NCBI GenBank assembly: GCA_021014325.1
Contig: CM037473.1
Location: forward strand, 24,294,822-24,358,821
Direction of reading: 5' to 3'
DNA: 64,000 nucleotides
Source: Plazaster borealis
Lineage: Eukaryota > Echinodermata > Asteroidea > Forcipulatida > Labidiasteridae
Position 1 is the stretch's first letter. Each line of letters starts with the position of its first letter. Made by a program: the position numbers and the translations under genes. Below the pieces are notes generated by a model. It had not been told where the DNA came from and ran no database searches. It saw only the letters and a list, made by a program, of their open reading frames with translations. Shown piece by piece: positions 21,750 through 35,008 of this stretch.

Positions 21750-24700
21750 TTGCATCACCTCAGCTGTTCACTCTCCTGAAGGAGTACTTCACTGCATCAT
21801 CTCAGCTGGTAGAATCCCATGGTGGATTACTTCACTGCACCATCTCAGCTGGTAGAATCCAATGGTGGATTACTTCACTGCATCATCTCAGCTGGTAGAA
21901 TCACAAGGTGGATTACTTCACTGCATCATCTCAGCTGGTAGAATCCCATGGTGGATTACTTCACTGCATCATCTCAGCTGGTAGAATCCAATGGTGAATT
22001 ACTTCACTGCATCATCTCAGCTGGTAGAATCCCATGGTGGATTATTTCACTGCATCATCTCAGCTTGTAGAATCCCATGGTGGATTACTTCACTGCACCA
22101 TCTCAGCTGGTAGAATCCCATGGTGGATTATTTCACTGCATCATCTCAGCTTGTAGAATCCCATGGTGGATTACTTCACTGCACCATCTCAGCTGGTAGA
22201 ATCCCATGGTGGATTATTTCACTGCATCATCTCAGCTTGTAGAATCCCATGGTGGATTACTTCACTGCATCATCTCAGCTGGTAGAATCCCATGGTGGAT
22301 TACTTCACTGCATCATCTCAGCTGGTAGAATCCAATGGTGAATTACTTCACTGCATCATCTCAGCTGGTAGAATCCCATGGTGGATTATTTCACTGCGTC
22401 ATCTCAGCTGGTAGAATCCAATGATGGATTACTTCACTGCATCATCTCAGCTGGTAGAACCAGTGGTGGATTACTTCACTGCATCATCTCAGCTGGTAGA
22501 ATCCTATGGCATGGATTACTTCACTGCATCATCTCTGCTGGTAGAATCCCATGGTGGATTATTTCACTGCATTATCTCAGCTGATAGAATCCCATGGTGG
22601 ATTACTTCACTGCATCATCTCAGCTGGTGGAATCACAAGGTGGATTACTTCACTGCATCATCTCAGCTGGTAGAATCCCATGGTGGATTATTTCACTGCA
22701 TCATCTCAGCTGGTAGAATCAAATGGTGGATTACTTCACTGCATCATCTCAGCTGGTAGAATCACAAGGTGGATTACTTCACTGCATCATCTCAGCTGGT
22801 AGAATCACAAGGTGGATTACTTCACTGCATCATCTCAGCTGGTAGAATCCCATGGTGGATTACTTAACTGCATCATCTCAGCTGGTAGAATCCCATGGTG
22901 GATTACTTCACTGCATCATCTCAGCTAGTAGAATCCAATTGTGGATTACTTCACTGCATCATCTCAGCTGGTAGAATCCCATGGTGGATTACTTCACTGC
23001 ATCGTCTCAGCTGGTAGAATCACAAGGTGGATTACTTCACTGCATCATCTCAGCTGGTAGAATCACAAGGTGGATTACTTCACTGCATCATCTCAGCTGG
23101 TAGAATCCCATGGTGGATTACTTCACTGCATCATCTCAGCTTGTAGAATCACAAGGTGGATTACTTCACTGCATCATCTCAGCTTGTAGAATCCAATGGT
23201 GGATTACTCCACTGCATCATCTCAGCTGGTAGAATCACAAGGTGGATTACTTCACTGCATCATCTCAGCTGGTAGAATCCCATGGTGGATTACTTCACTG
23301 CATCATCTCAGCTGGTAGAATCCCATGGTGGATTATTTCACTGCATCATCTCAGCTGGTAGAATCCCATGGTGGATTACTTCACTGCATCATCTCAGCTG
23401 GTAGAATCCAATTGTGGATTACTTCATTGCATCATCTCAGCTTGTAGAATCACAAGGTGGATTACTTCACTGCATCATCTCAGCTGGTAGAATCCCATGG
23501 TGGATTACTTCACTGCATCATCTCAGCTGGTAGAATCCCATGGTGGATTACTTCACTGCATCATCTCAGCTGGTAGAATCCCATGGTGGATTACTTCACT
23601 GCATCATCTCAGCTGGTAAAATCCCATGGTGGATTACTTCACTGCATCATCTCAGCTGGTAGAATCCAATGGTGGATTACTTCCATGCATCATCTCAGCT
23701 GGTAGAATCCCATGGTGGATTACTTCACTGCATCATCTCAGCTTGTAGAATCCCATGGTGGATTACTTCACTGCATCATCTCAGCTGGTAGAATCCAATG
23801 GTGGATTACTTCACTGCATCATCTCAGCTGGTAGAATCACAAGGTGTATTACTTCACTGCATCATCTCAGCTGGTAGAATCCAATGGTGAATTACTTCAC
23901 TGCATCATCTCAGCTGGTAGAATCCCATGGTGGATTATTTCACTGCATCATCTCAGCTTGTAGAATCCCATGGTGGATTACTTCACTGCATCATCTCAGC
24001 TGGTAGAATCCAATGGTGGATTACTTCCATGCATCATCTCAGCTGGTAGAATCCCATGGTGGATTACTTCACTGCATCATCTCAGCTTGTAGAATCCCAT
24101 GGTGGATTACTTCACTGCATCATCTCAGCTGGTAGAATCCAATGGTGGATTACTTCACTGCATCATCTCAGCTGGTAGAATCACAAGGTGGATTACTTCA
24201 CTGCATCATCTCAGCTGGTAGAATCCAATGGTGAATTACTTCACTGCATCATCTCAGCTGGTAGAATCCCATGGTGGATTATTTCACTGCATCATCTCAG
24301 CTTGTAGAATCCCATGGTGGATTACTTCACTGCACCATCTCAGCTGGTAGAATCCCATGGTGGATTATTTCACTGCATCATCTCAGCTTGTAGAATCCCA
24401 TGGTGGATTACTTCACTGCATCATCTCAGCTGGTAGAATCCCATGGTGGATTACTTCACTGCATCATCTCAGCTGGTAGAATCCAATGGTGAATTACTTC
24501 ACTGCATCATCTCAGCTGGTAGAATCCCATGGTGGATTATTTCACTGCGTCATCTCAGCTGGTAGAATCCAATGATGGATTACTTCACTGCATCATCTCA
24601 GCTGGTAGAACCAGTGGTGGATTACTTCACTGCATCATCTCAGCTGGTAGAATCCTATGGCATGGATTACTTCACTGCATCATCTCTGCTGGTAGAATCC

Positions 24701-27700
24701 CATGGTGGATTATTTCACTGCATTATCTCAGCTGATAGAATCCCATGGTGGATTACTTCACTGCATCATCTCAGCTGGTGGAATCACAAGGTGGATTACT
24801 TCACTGCATCATCTCAGCTGGTAGAATCCCATGGTGGATTATTTCACTGCATCATCTCAGCTGGTAGAATCAAATGGTGGATTACTTCACTGCATCATCT
24901 CAGCTGGTAGAATCACAAGGTGGATTACTTCACTGCATCATCTCAGCTGGTAGAATCACAAGGTGGATTACTTCACTGCATCATCTCAGCTGGTAGAATC
25001 CCATGGTGGATTACTTCACTGCATCATCTCAGCTGGTAGAATCCCATGGTGGATTACTTCACTGCATCATCTCAGCTGGTAGAATCCAATTGTGGATTAC
25101 TTCACTGCATCATCTCAGCTGGTAGAATCCCATGGTGGATTACTTCACTGCATCATCTCAGCTGGTAGAATCACAAGGTGGATTACTTCACTGCATCATC
25201 TCAGCTGGTAGAATCACAAGGTGGATTACTTCACTGCATCATCTCAGCTGGTAGAATCCCATGGTGGATTACTTCACTGCATCATCTCAGCTTGTAGAAT
25301 CACAAGGTGGATTACTTCACTGCATCATCTCAGCTTGTAGAATCCAATGGTGGATTACTCCACTGCATCATCTCAGCTGGTAGAATCACAAGGTGGATTA
25401 CTTCACTGCATCATCTCAGCTGGTAGAATCCCATGGTGGATTACTTCACTGCATCATCTCAGCTGGTAGAATCACAAGGTGGATTACTTCACTGCATCAT
25501 CTCAGCTGGTAGAATCCCATGGTGGATTACTTCACTGCATCATCTCAGCTGGTAGAATCCAATTGTGGATTACTTCATTGCATCATCTCAGCTTGTAGAA
25601 TCACAAGGTGGATTACTTCACTGCATCATCTCAGCTGGTAGAATCCCATGGTGGATTACTTCACTGCATCATCTCAGCTGGTAGAATCCCATGGTGGATT
25701 ACTTCACTGCATCATCTCAGCTGGTAGAATCCCATGGTGGATTACTTCACTGCATCATCTCAGCTGGTAAAATCCCATGGTGGATTACTTCACTGCATCA
25801 TCTCAGCTGGTAGAATCCAATGGTGGATTACTTCCATGCATCATCTCAGCTGGTAGAATCCAATTGTGGATTACTTCACTGCATCATCTCAGCTGGTAGA
25901 ATCCCATGGTGGATTACTTCCATGCATCATCTCAGCTGGTAGAATCCCATGGTGGATTACTTCACTGCATCATCTCAGCTGGTAGAATCCAATGGTGGAT
26001 TACTTCCATGCATCATCTCAGCTGGTAGAATCCCATGGTGGATTACTTCACTGCATCATCTCAGCTGGTAGAATCCCATGGTGGATTACTTCACTGCATC
26101 ATCTCAGCTGGTAGAATCCCATGGTGGATTACTTCACTGCATCATCTCAGCTGGTAGAATCACGAGGTGGATTACTTCACTGCATCATCTCAGCTGGTAG
26201 AATCCCATGGTGGATTATTTCACTGCATCATCTCAGCTGGCAGAATCCCATGGTGGATTACTTCACTGCATCATCTCAGCTGGTAGAATCCAATTGTGGA
26301 TTACTTCACTGCATCATCTCAGCTGGTAGAATCCCATGGTGGATTATTTCACTGCATCATCTCAGCTGGTAGAATCCCATGGTGGATTACTTCACTGCAT
26401 CATCTCAGCTGGTAGAATCCCATGGTGGATTATTTCACTGCATCATCTCAGCTGGTAGAATCCCATGGTGGATTACTTCACTGCATCATCTCAGCTGGTA
26501 GAATCCAATTGTGGATTACTTCACTGCATCATCTCAGTTTGTAGAATCACAAGGTGGATTACTTCACTGCATCATCTCAGCTGGTAGAATCCAATGGTGG
26601 ATTACTCCACTGCATCATCTCAGCTGGTAGAATCACAAGGTGGATTACTTCACTGCATCATCTCAGCTTGTAGAATCCCATGGTGGATTACTTCACTGCA
26701 TCATCTCAGCTGGTAGAATCCCATGGTGGATTATTTCACTGCATCATCTCAGCTGGTAGAATCCCATGGTGGATTACTTCACTGCATCATCTCAGCTGGT
26801 ATAATCCAATTGTGGATTATTTCACTGCATCATCTCAGCTTGTAGAATCACAAGGTGGATTACTTCACTGCATCATCTCAGCTTGTAGAATCCAATGGTG
26901 GATTACTCCACTGCATCATCTCAGCTTGTATAATCCAATGGTGGATTACTTCACTGCATCATCTCAGCTGGTTGAATCACAAGGTGGATTACTTCACTGC
27001 ATCATCTCAGCTGGTAGAATCCCATGGTGGATTACTTCACTGCATCATCTCAGCTGGTAGAATCCCATGGTGGATTACTTCACTGCATCATCTCAGCTGG
27101 TAGAATCCCATGGTGGATTACTTCACTGCATCATCTCAGCTGGTAGAATCCCACGGTGGATTACTTCACTGCATCATCTCAGCTGATAGAATCCAATGGT
27201 AGATTACTTCACTGCATCATCTCAGCTGGTAGAATCCCATGGTGGATTACTTCACTGCATCATCTCAGCTGGTAGAATCACAAGGTGGATTACTTCACTG
27301 CATCATCTCAGCTGGTAGAATCCCATGGTGGATTATTTCACTGCATCATCTCAGCGGGTAGAATCCCATGGTGGATTACTTCACTGCATCATCTCAGCTG
27401 GTAGAATCCAATTGTGGATTACTTCACTGCATCATCTCAGCTTGTAGAACCCAATGGTGGATTACTTCACTGCATCAACTCAGCTGGTAGAATCACAAGG
27501 TGGATTACTTCACAGCATCATCTCAGCTTGTATAATCCCATGGTGGATTACTTCACTGCATCATCTCAGCTGGTAGAATCCCATGGTGGATTACTTCAAT
27601 GCATCATCTCAGCTGGTAGAATCCAATGGTGGATTACTTCACTGCATCATCTCAGCTAGTAGAATCCAATGGTGGATTACTTCAATGCATCATCTCAGCT

Positions 27701-28062
27701 GGTAGAATCACAAGGTGGATTACTTCACTGCATCATCTCAGCTGGTAGAATCCCATGGTGGATTATTTCACTGCATCATCACAGCTGGTAGAATCCCATG
27801 GTGGATTACTTCACTGCATCATCTCAGCTGGTAGAATCCAATTGTGGATTACTTCACTGCATCATCTCAGCTTGTAGAATCCAATGGTGGATTACTTCAC
27901 TGCATCATTTCAGCTGGTAGAATCACAAGGTGGATTACTTCACAGCATCATCTCAGCTTGTATAATCCAATGGTGGATTACTTCACTGCATCATCTCAGC
28001 TGGTAGAATCCAATGGTGGATTACTTCACTGCATCATCTCAGCTTGTAGAATCCAATGGTGA
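21750..28062 (+). repeat. Major satellite array, 43-bp unit
   Basis: About 147 copies of a 43-bp unit made of GGTGGATTACTTCACTGCAT, CATCTCAGCTGGTAGAATC and a variable CCAT/CAAT/ACAA junction. Recurring variants (TATTTC for TACTTC, GCTTGTAG for GCTGGTAG, CCAATTGTGG) mark higher-order order. 22150-23690 matches 24301-25841 at an offset of 2151 bp, which is 50 units. Each unit carries a CAGCTG E-box core. All open frames here are products of the repeat. Confidence 0.95.
24301..25841 (+). repeat. Recent block duplication within the 43-bp satellite
   Basis: This block repeats 22150-23690 almost base for base. Rare variants are shared in the same order, for example GAACCAGTGGTGG, CCTATGGCATGG and ATCTCTGCTGG. 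The preserved order of about 36 variant units points to one amplification event, by unequal exchange or replication slippage. Confidence 0.85.
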
Positions 28063-29384
28063 AATAATTACATTAGAAGTATTTGTACACATCATTAATA
28101 CTTGAAGCAATACAAAAAACCAACACACAATAACAAATTAGAACAAGGATCAAAATCATATAAGACCCCACAAAGTTAATGTCAGAACAGAAAATCGAAA
28201 AAGTACAAATGTGTTCAAAGAAAAAAATTGTTAAATTGAAAGAGTACAAGGAAATTGAAAGGGAGCTAAAGAAGTATTCAGAACAAAGTCTAAATTAAAG
28301 GAAAAGTTTTATAAGTGAAGAATCACAGTTGAAAACTTGATACATAAACCGATATACAAAGAAAGACTGTAAGAGGGGAGCATATTTGGTTTGTCAGGAA
28401 TACATTTATTGATTCATTTCAACATAAAAACAGGAACAGTTAAAAATAAATAATAATTTAACAAACAAATATTTTACAAAAGTTATAGAGACATATGCCA
28501 TGAATTGAAAAAGTTAACATAATAACTGTGACCAAAGGACTTCCATTACAAAAAGTTTGTACGCCGCGAGTCTCACTTTCAGTCATGTTAGACTTGCTGT
28601 ATTATTGACAAAATGTGCATGTAACGTTTGGAGCCTGTTTATTTTGTGCTCGCATCCATCACGTGAAACCCCACATTTTAATCCGGATTGTGATTTGCTT
28701 TCAAAATGCATTTTGTTTAAGGAGTAAAGGCGGGTGTATTAGTTTAACCAAACAACAATATTAACACCTTAAAACTGTCTTAAGGATCTAAAGAACCAGG
28801 AACTTGTATGATATCTTTTTTATTCGGATTGTTTGTAACTTCAAAAGCACTCTATTAAAGCAGTATTGACTATTAGCTTACCATGCCAGCTAACCGTCCA
28901 TTGGAAAAGCGTTAGAGGTCATGACACCTTGTATAACTGTATCAGATTCATAAAGGCGGGTGTTTTTTCAATAAACATTGATACAAAGGTATTACATATA
29001 GTAAGATTAAGGTTTTCTTCTAATGTTTCTGACATGATATTTTTTATACACTGTCACAGAAACAAGCAGTCAACAACAAACCGTTGACCTATGTATGCTT
29101 TAAACGGTATCTCTGTGGAGCGTGTGCACGTGTAATGTACGCGCTTTGTGCAAAATGAGACCAGACTATATTTGTAATGCATTTCCAATACTAAAACAGT
29201 AACAGTGGGCCTAATTGCATAGATTTCTGACATAAAACGGGGCGGGGGGGGGGGGTGCTGAGGGTGCTGCAGCACGCCTAGCAAAAATGATGGGGGTGCA
29301 CCCCCTACATAATATTTTTAACTCGCCCTCAAATCCCTGAAAAAATGTGTAACACTTTATAACAAATCATATCATATGTGCTGC
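28063..29384. other. Non-coding interval right of the satellite
   Basis: No gene was seen. At 28390-28470 the text CATTTATTGATTCATTTCAA resembles LINE 3' tails. A G-run lies at 29241-29256. Confidence 0.45.
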
Positions 29385-29782
29385 ACAGAATAAGTGGGAG
29401 AAGCAGAAACTCCCCTCAATGCCAGAGAAAATAAATAGGGAAAGGTTGGCTTTACAACTAGCAATGTTGGGTGACCTATGCCATGATGTTAAGATCACTT
29501 CAGTCACAGACATTTCTAAGTAGCCGAGCTTCAGAAATTCGACGATTATTCAAAGAAGTTGAACAAATGATATGTTTATGTATGGCTCTGCCTGTGTCTG
29601 CAGCTTCTGCAGAAAGAACTTTCTCTGCCCTACGTCGATTAAAGACATGGCTGAGAAGCACCATGACACAGAAGAGGCTGACTCACATAACTTTGACGCA
29701 TGTACATCGAAATATTCTCGATGAGCAGGATATCTTGCCTTTGGTCAGAGAGTTATGTAAAAAATCATCTGAACGTATATAG
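29385..29782 (+). pseudogene. hAT transposase C-terminal fragment, frameshifted
   Basis: The 3' part of a hAT-superfamily transposase, covering the C-terminal dimerisation domain. The upstream part (about 29385-29520) reads in one frame through ERLALQLAMLGDLCHDVKIT and VTDIS, then meets a stop at 29521-29523. The downstream part continues in the next frame from SSRASEIRRLFKEVEQMI through PVSAASAERTFSALRRLKTW to a stop at 29782. The PVS-x-AERTFS-LRRLK signature is diagnostic of the domain. The frameshift and missing N-terminal catalytic region make it inactive. Confidence 0.85.
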
Positions 29783-29813
29783 TACTGTTTTTGGTTCTGG
29801 TAGACACATGTAA

Positions 29814-30380
29814 GGCCAAGTAAAATAAACAACATGTTGCCTTTCGGACTTTTTGAAAAAGTTGGTGAGGGAGGTCCTTGTTATTTGTTATTTTTAATTT
29901 TTTTAAATTTTTTTCAAGATGGCCACCATGTCTAAGATGGCCGCCATATCGTATTTGAAGATGGTTTTATGGTTTTATGAGTATGTTCTGTATGTCCTCA
30001 AATTCTGTGTGTGTTTCTGTGTCCATTTTGATACATTGTAATTATTTCTAAAGAGTCATTCTTGATTTTGCTCCAAAGTTATTCTGCGTGCGTGGCATCG
30101 CGTCCTTGTGCAAAGAACTGTTGCATGCAAACCTGAAGGGCAAAACGTTTCAAAGTAAAGAGTTTCTCATTATGCGTTGCAATATAAGCTGTTCTTGTAG
30201 GCCTACATGTAAGACAGATGATGAAACTGCTCAATAAAAATAAAGGGTACATTGGAAATAGCTATAAATAATATGTAATTTTTTTTTTTTTTTTTAATAA
30301 CAAATAACAAAAAAAATCGGTGCGGCCGCCAAAACCGAGGCGGGCGGGGACGAGCAACATGTTATTTATTTTACTTGGCC
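29814..30380. mobile_element. Inverted-repeat element beside the hAT relic
   Basis: The left end, GGCCAAGTAAAATAAACAAC followed by ATGTTGC, is mirrored by GCAACATGTTATTTATTTTA and CTTGGCC at the right. Subterminal TTGTTATTTGTTATTTTT and AATAACAAATAACAAAAA are also inverted. The element is about 567 bp with no coding capacity. It could be the 3' end region of the adjacent hAT element or an independent MITE. Confidence 0.6.
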
Positions 30381-30429
30381 TAACAGGGTACATTATAGGA
30401 CATCTGCCAAATATGGGCCATGGCTCGAC

Positions 30430-31510
30430 CTTATTGCTAGCCCGACGCACAATGGCTAGTAAAAACTGCTGCGGGCAAGTAAAAATCACTTCTCAACTTG
30501 CCCGGCGGGCTACTTAAAAACATGTGCGCGTTCCTTGGTTTTCAGATGTGATTAAAGAAAATAAAACGAACTCTTCAAAGCTTTACCTTTTGTGTGTCGT
30601 GAATGTTTTACGGTTCGGATTTAAACGTAAAAAAAATTCACTCCAAGTGCCGCGAAACGCTGACCACAACGATCATGATGTACACAACGCACGATCCCGT
30701 GCGACATCATGACGCACACAAGCACACAGGCTTGTAGTCTTCGTTACTTTGCGTGCGACGCGACAATAAATGCAAGAAACAGTGAACGCTAGAGAGCGTT
30801 TTAGAACAATTCGATAGCGCGAGAGTAAACGCCCTCTATTGGTGAAATTACGCGACAGCATACAAAACCAAGTGACAAACGCCTTGATTAAAGACTTGAC
30901 GTGTCTGCGCATGCTCGGGAAAAGTGGTTATTCCCCCGAAAGTGCAATATCATCATCGCTGGTGCGCGTGCTAAAACCTAATACAAAATTGTCGTCGCTG
31001 GTAGGCACGCACATTCTGTCGACAGCATGGTCAACGGAGCACAGTTCCTTGCAAAATTTAGCTTGTTTACAAAAAACAACATGACCAATTTAGGATACCC
31101 TAGATGAACAAAAAGTGTATTTTACTGTATAATGTAAGATTTTTTCTTCTTGATTTTGTTTAGTTTTGTTGTTTTGGGGGGTTAATTTTGCGGGTGATGA
31201 TTGCGTGAAGTCAAAATGCTGTGTTGACGACGCAATGTTTTTGATCACATGCGCAGTTAAACAATTTGTTTAAGTCAAAATTTTGTTTTAATATGAAACT
31301 GACGGTTACACGTGTAACCGACCGTTTCAGAAACGGTTACACGTTTACAAAATAACCGTAAACGCACAGCGGTGAGCCTTACATAATTAAACCTGATTTA
31401 ATTGTTATGCATTTTCAAACATATTTTCATGGGCTAGTAAAAATTTCTGCGGGCTAGTATAAAACACAATTTACTTGCCCGGTGGGCTACTCTCAGAAAA
31501 AATTAAGGGC
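30430..31510. repeat. Pair of GGCTAGTAAAAA...CCCGG modules about 1 kb apart
   Basis: A module of about 80 bp recurs at about 30430-30515 and 31432-31500: GGCTAGTAAAAA, TGCGGGCAAGTA and TTGCCCGGCGGGCTACT. The 0.9 kb between them is CpG-richer than its surroundings and holds no recognisable gene. The pair could be the ends of one element or two insertions of one family. Confidence 0.5.
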
Positions 31511-31837
31511 GAGCCATGTGGGCTCATTAATTGTTTTACTCGGTGTCAGTTAATGTTCACACTTGTTTTATTGCCAGTATTATGGAAAACCCTTTTTACA
31601 TGAAGTTCCGACCTTAATGTTAATTCATTCTTTTTCAAGTTATAACTTACCACACAATGATTTCATTGAAATGCCACATATTGATTATTAGATTGCATTC
31701 GGTTCTGAATACTAAACCTTTATTTTATTGATTATTTGTCAATGCAGACTCATGAGAGTGTTCATGTAACACTTACTACATAATTTCAGAGCATCGCAAT
31801 TAGTGGACTGGTACCTCTTGTATGGGTTTTAAGCATG

Positions 31838-32204
31838 AAAGGCACATGTTTGGTAATGACTCAAAATATATATTAGCATAAAAACTGACTTGGTAACGAG
31901 CAACAGAGAGCTGTTGATAGTATAAAACATTGTGAGAAATGACTCCCTCTGAAGTAACATAGTTTTTTGAGAAAGAGGTAATTTCTCACTAAAATAATAA
32001 AAACTTCTTGCAAGAATTTTTTATTCCTAACTGAAAGCACACAAATTTGTACAACAAGGGTGTATTTTCTTTCATCATTTTCTTGCAACTTCGATGACCA
32101 ATTGAGCCCAAATTTTCACAGGCTTGTTATTTTATGCATATGTTGGGATACACCAAATGAGAACACTGGTCTTTGACAATTACCAAATGTGTAAGATGCC
32201 TTTA
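31838..32204 (+). mobile_element. TTAA-type MITE, family 1 (copy b)
   Basis: About 367 bp from AAAGGCACATGTTTGGTAAT to TTACCAAATGTGTAAGATGC and CTTTAA. The interior carries GAGAAAGAGGTAATTTCTCA, TGAAAGCACACAAATTTGTA and AACTTCGATGACCAATTGAG, as in its siblings. Confidence 0.8.
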
Positions 32205-33064
32205 AGTGCCACGAAGCGAATGTGACTTAAGATGACTGTAGGTAATGCATGTATTATTGGAACAGTATCCTCCATAGCCTTTCACTAGATTTGATGTGAA
32301 TTTTTAGTGTAAGACCCTATATTATGATTTTTCTTTCTTTTGGGGGGCTTGGATCTGTGACCAGGTTTACATATACAGTGTTTAAAATTTAGCACCGGTG
32401 TGTTATACATTAGTTCGGCCCCCGTGATTTTGTCTAAGAGGGCATATGTTGCAATAGAGAAAATATCTTTGGATGGGGACTTTTTATTTACTCATTGGAT
32501 ATAAAAGGATATCCAAATTGGGATAATTTGGTGACAGGGATATGGTGGACCAGATTTTTAACAAATGAAAACACTGCTTATGAACATGTAACCTAACATA
32601 AATAAATAGAAAAATAATTTCCGTTTTGTTTTTCACTGTATTTTATTTCCACTTATTTAAATGTTCTTCTTCTGAACGACTTGTGAGACTTACCAGTGCA
32701 TTGTCTGTTTTTTTTTTGTTTTTTTGTTTTTTTAGGGTCTTTAGAAAGCAAGGTTAAAGAAATGAATCTACTTATGTTTGTAATAGCTGTCGATACTGTT
32801 TCGAAAAAGATTTTTTTGTGTGGAATTGTTTAACAAAACGCATTGTTGGGTAATTATTTTTAAAAATACACCGATAATATCCCACCTCCAGAAAGGACAT
32901 TCAAGTGCCAAATAGTGGCTCAGAATGCACGACAGAGCATCTAGGACCCTAAAGCTTCCGGGGCCCTTAAGCGGGCCCCGGACCCCACGCCGTAATGGCT
33001 TCGCGCTCCGCGCTCGCCGATTATTAGGAAAAATCCAGCACCCCTTGGCAAAAATTTCTTCTCG
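32205..33064. other. Non-coding interval
   Basis: No gene was accepted. T-runs lie at 32708-32733, and a small GC-rich palindrome (CGGGGCCCTTAAGCGGGCCCC) at about 32958-32978. Confidence 0.45.
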
Positions 33065-33250
33065 CGGGCCTGAGTGTACTGGCCCAAAACTAAAACTACT
33101 GGCCTCAGGCCTGTTGTGGTCCAGTGTAAAAATTGAGCCCTGTAATATACAGTTATTACTATTCAATTGAAAAACACATGTAGTGAGTTTACTCACCTGA
33201 CACTAAATTCACTGGCCTCAGGCCTATGGCCCAGTGTAAATTTCAAGCCC
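33065..33250 (-). mobile_element. GGACC-family dispersed repeat, partial
   Basis: The family signature occurs twice in reverse orientation: GGTCCAGTGTAAAAATTGAG near 33117-33140, and CACTGGCCTCAGGCC with CCAGTGTAAATTTCAAGCCC near 33208-33250. Confidence 0.55.
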
Positions 33251-33509
33251 TGAAGTAGGTTTATTTGACCAAAGTACAACATGGTACAGTAGGCTTTTTT
33301 ACACCAAAAAAAAACCCTGTAAAAATGTAACCACCTTTAATGGTTAGGCCTATGTTTTAATAAAAACAATGAATACTTTTTGTTTCAGCAGCAATTTTGA
33401 GCTGTTCAAATTGGGCTTACAAACCAACTGAAATGTTTACTTTCCTGTGGGGATTTGGTACTGGTATGAACTCTTTAAACAGTAAGTTTTCAGATAAAGA
33501 TTTCATAAT

Positions 33510-34020
33510 TTGAAATGATGTAAATTGTATTGTATTGTATTTTTTTTCTTTTGAAACTGGAACAAATCCCATAACCCTGGGGAGGGTAACATCTGTATAA
33601 TAACAAATAACAAACAGTGAAGAAGTCGTAACAGAAGGATAGGAGTGTTAACATAGAACAAAACAACATTGGTACCTAATCACAGAGTTTGATTTTCATT
33701 TAAAACAGTAAAAAAAGAAGATATACTCGGCAACTCAATTAATAATAGCTTCATCGGGATGGTCCATCAAAAATTTAATTCTATCTTCCCTACCAAGGAA
33801 TTCAAATTCATAATATATTGGTTAATATTATAGTCTAATATAGTATTCCTAAGGTCGCTGTATATTGGGCAATCTAGCAGAAAATGGATTTCTGTTTCAA
33901 CATCAAGGTGACAATGCTGGCAAATTCTCTGGCTTGAGTCTAACCCAATATACCTCCCTATTTCAATAAGAGGCTTGTGTGAAGGGCATCTGTTAATATA
34001 TATAGGAAGTAGGGTTATCA
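33510..34020 (-). pseudogene. LINE 3' end with degraded ORF2 C-terminus
   Basis: On the minus strand a 84-codon frame (34021 to 33767) ends a LINE-type reverse-transcriptase protein. It contains the zinc-knuckle-like CQHC with HFLLDCPIYSDLR, a C-terminal feature of many LINE ORF2 proteins. After a stop the 3' UTR continues (CCCTCCCCAGGGTTATGGG) to a short AATAC-repeat tail at about 33517-33540. The reverse-transcriptase core is absent, so it is a 5'-truncated dead copy. Confidence 0.7.
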
Positions 34021-34404
34021 TGCCTGCAAGTTAGTAATATTATTAATTTTACCTGCCACATCCTGATCAAAGTTCCTTGAAGACTAAAGCTGAATAGGCC
34101 TATCTCTCGAAGACTGAAGCCCAATTTCTCTCAAAGACTCATGTCAGTTGCTATAATGTATCTTGATCAATAAACAACAAGATTGGCATGCAGCACACTC
34201 TTCCATAGAAGTCACTGGACTCATTCTGTTTGCATAATGGAAAATAAAATTGTTACTGGGAGCCTTCTTGAATATATTATGATTATTTATATTTTTATTA
34301 TACCAACTATTTATTCGGTCAACGTTTTCAACATACAAACAGTAAGGCAAAAAAGACACCAAACATTTGTAGACCACAAGACAACCCATTTCACAACCCA
34401 TTTC
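34021..34404. other. Non-coding interval
   Basis: No gene was recognised between the LINE fragment and the following MITE fragment. Confidence 0.45.
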
Positions 34405-34690
34405 ACTTCGAGGTAATGTGGTTATGTAAAAAGATATCACTTTTTATCCCCCAAAATTTTGAATCTGAGAAACGTTACTGTCAGATACGTTTCTCAGATT
34501 GTGCATTCCAATTATGGATTATTCTTCCTGCATGGACATAACTGCCCAGAATTTTTGGTGATATCTAAAAAACGCGACCACCTTTTGAAATGAAATTTTC
34601 ACAGTTTAGTTAAATTGTATATCTACATTTATATATAGGATTAAAACAATCGAACAGTTCCAAAAACCAAAGGTATACTTTCCCTTTAAC
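34405..34690 (+). mobile_element. TTAA-type MITE, family 3 (5'-truncated copy)
   Basis: It shares GGTAATGTGGTTATG, TTTCTCAGATTGTGCATTCC, TGGACATAAC and AATGAAATTTTCACAG with the copy at 39608-39966. It ends AACCAAAGGTATACTTTCCC then TTTAA. The left end is missing. Confidence 0.7.
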
Positions 34691-35008
34691 AAGGTGAACT
34701 TAAATCACTGTGGTCCTTTTCGAAACCATGGTTTTGATTTCTGCTAATAGGCTCTGTCCATCTGTTTGTAGCCCAGAAACAAAAGTGCACATTTTCAAAA
34801 TATCCGATGAAGCATAGATCGGCCAGAACCAAAGCCAATTTTATTTTTTTTTAATGGCCCGTGACTCAATAAAAGCTTACAAACTTGAATTCGTATGGAC
34901 ATTAAAACATCAAACATTTAAGGGGCTGTTCACAATTATCAAACTTTTCACGAGCAGGGAGGGGTGAGCAGCCAGGTGTGCGGCCAGCTATATGTCACTC
35001 CCAACCAC

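Noticed and set aside
21750..28062. Repetitive proteins of up to 126 residues in the 43-bp satellite
   Set aside because: All three frames give Cys/His/Ser-rich repeats because the unit lacks stops. There are no gene signals.
32768..33196. 142-codon minus-strand frame
   Set aside because: It spans a GC-rich palindrome and a GGACC-family repeat. No coding signature.
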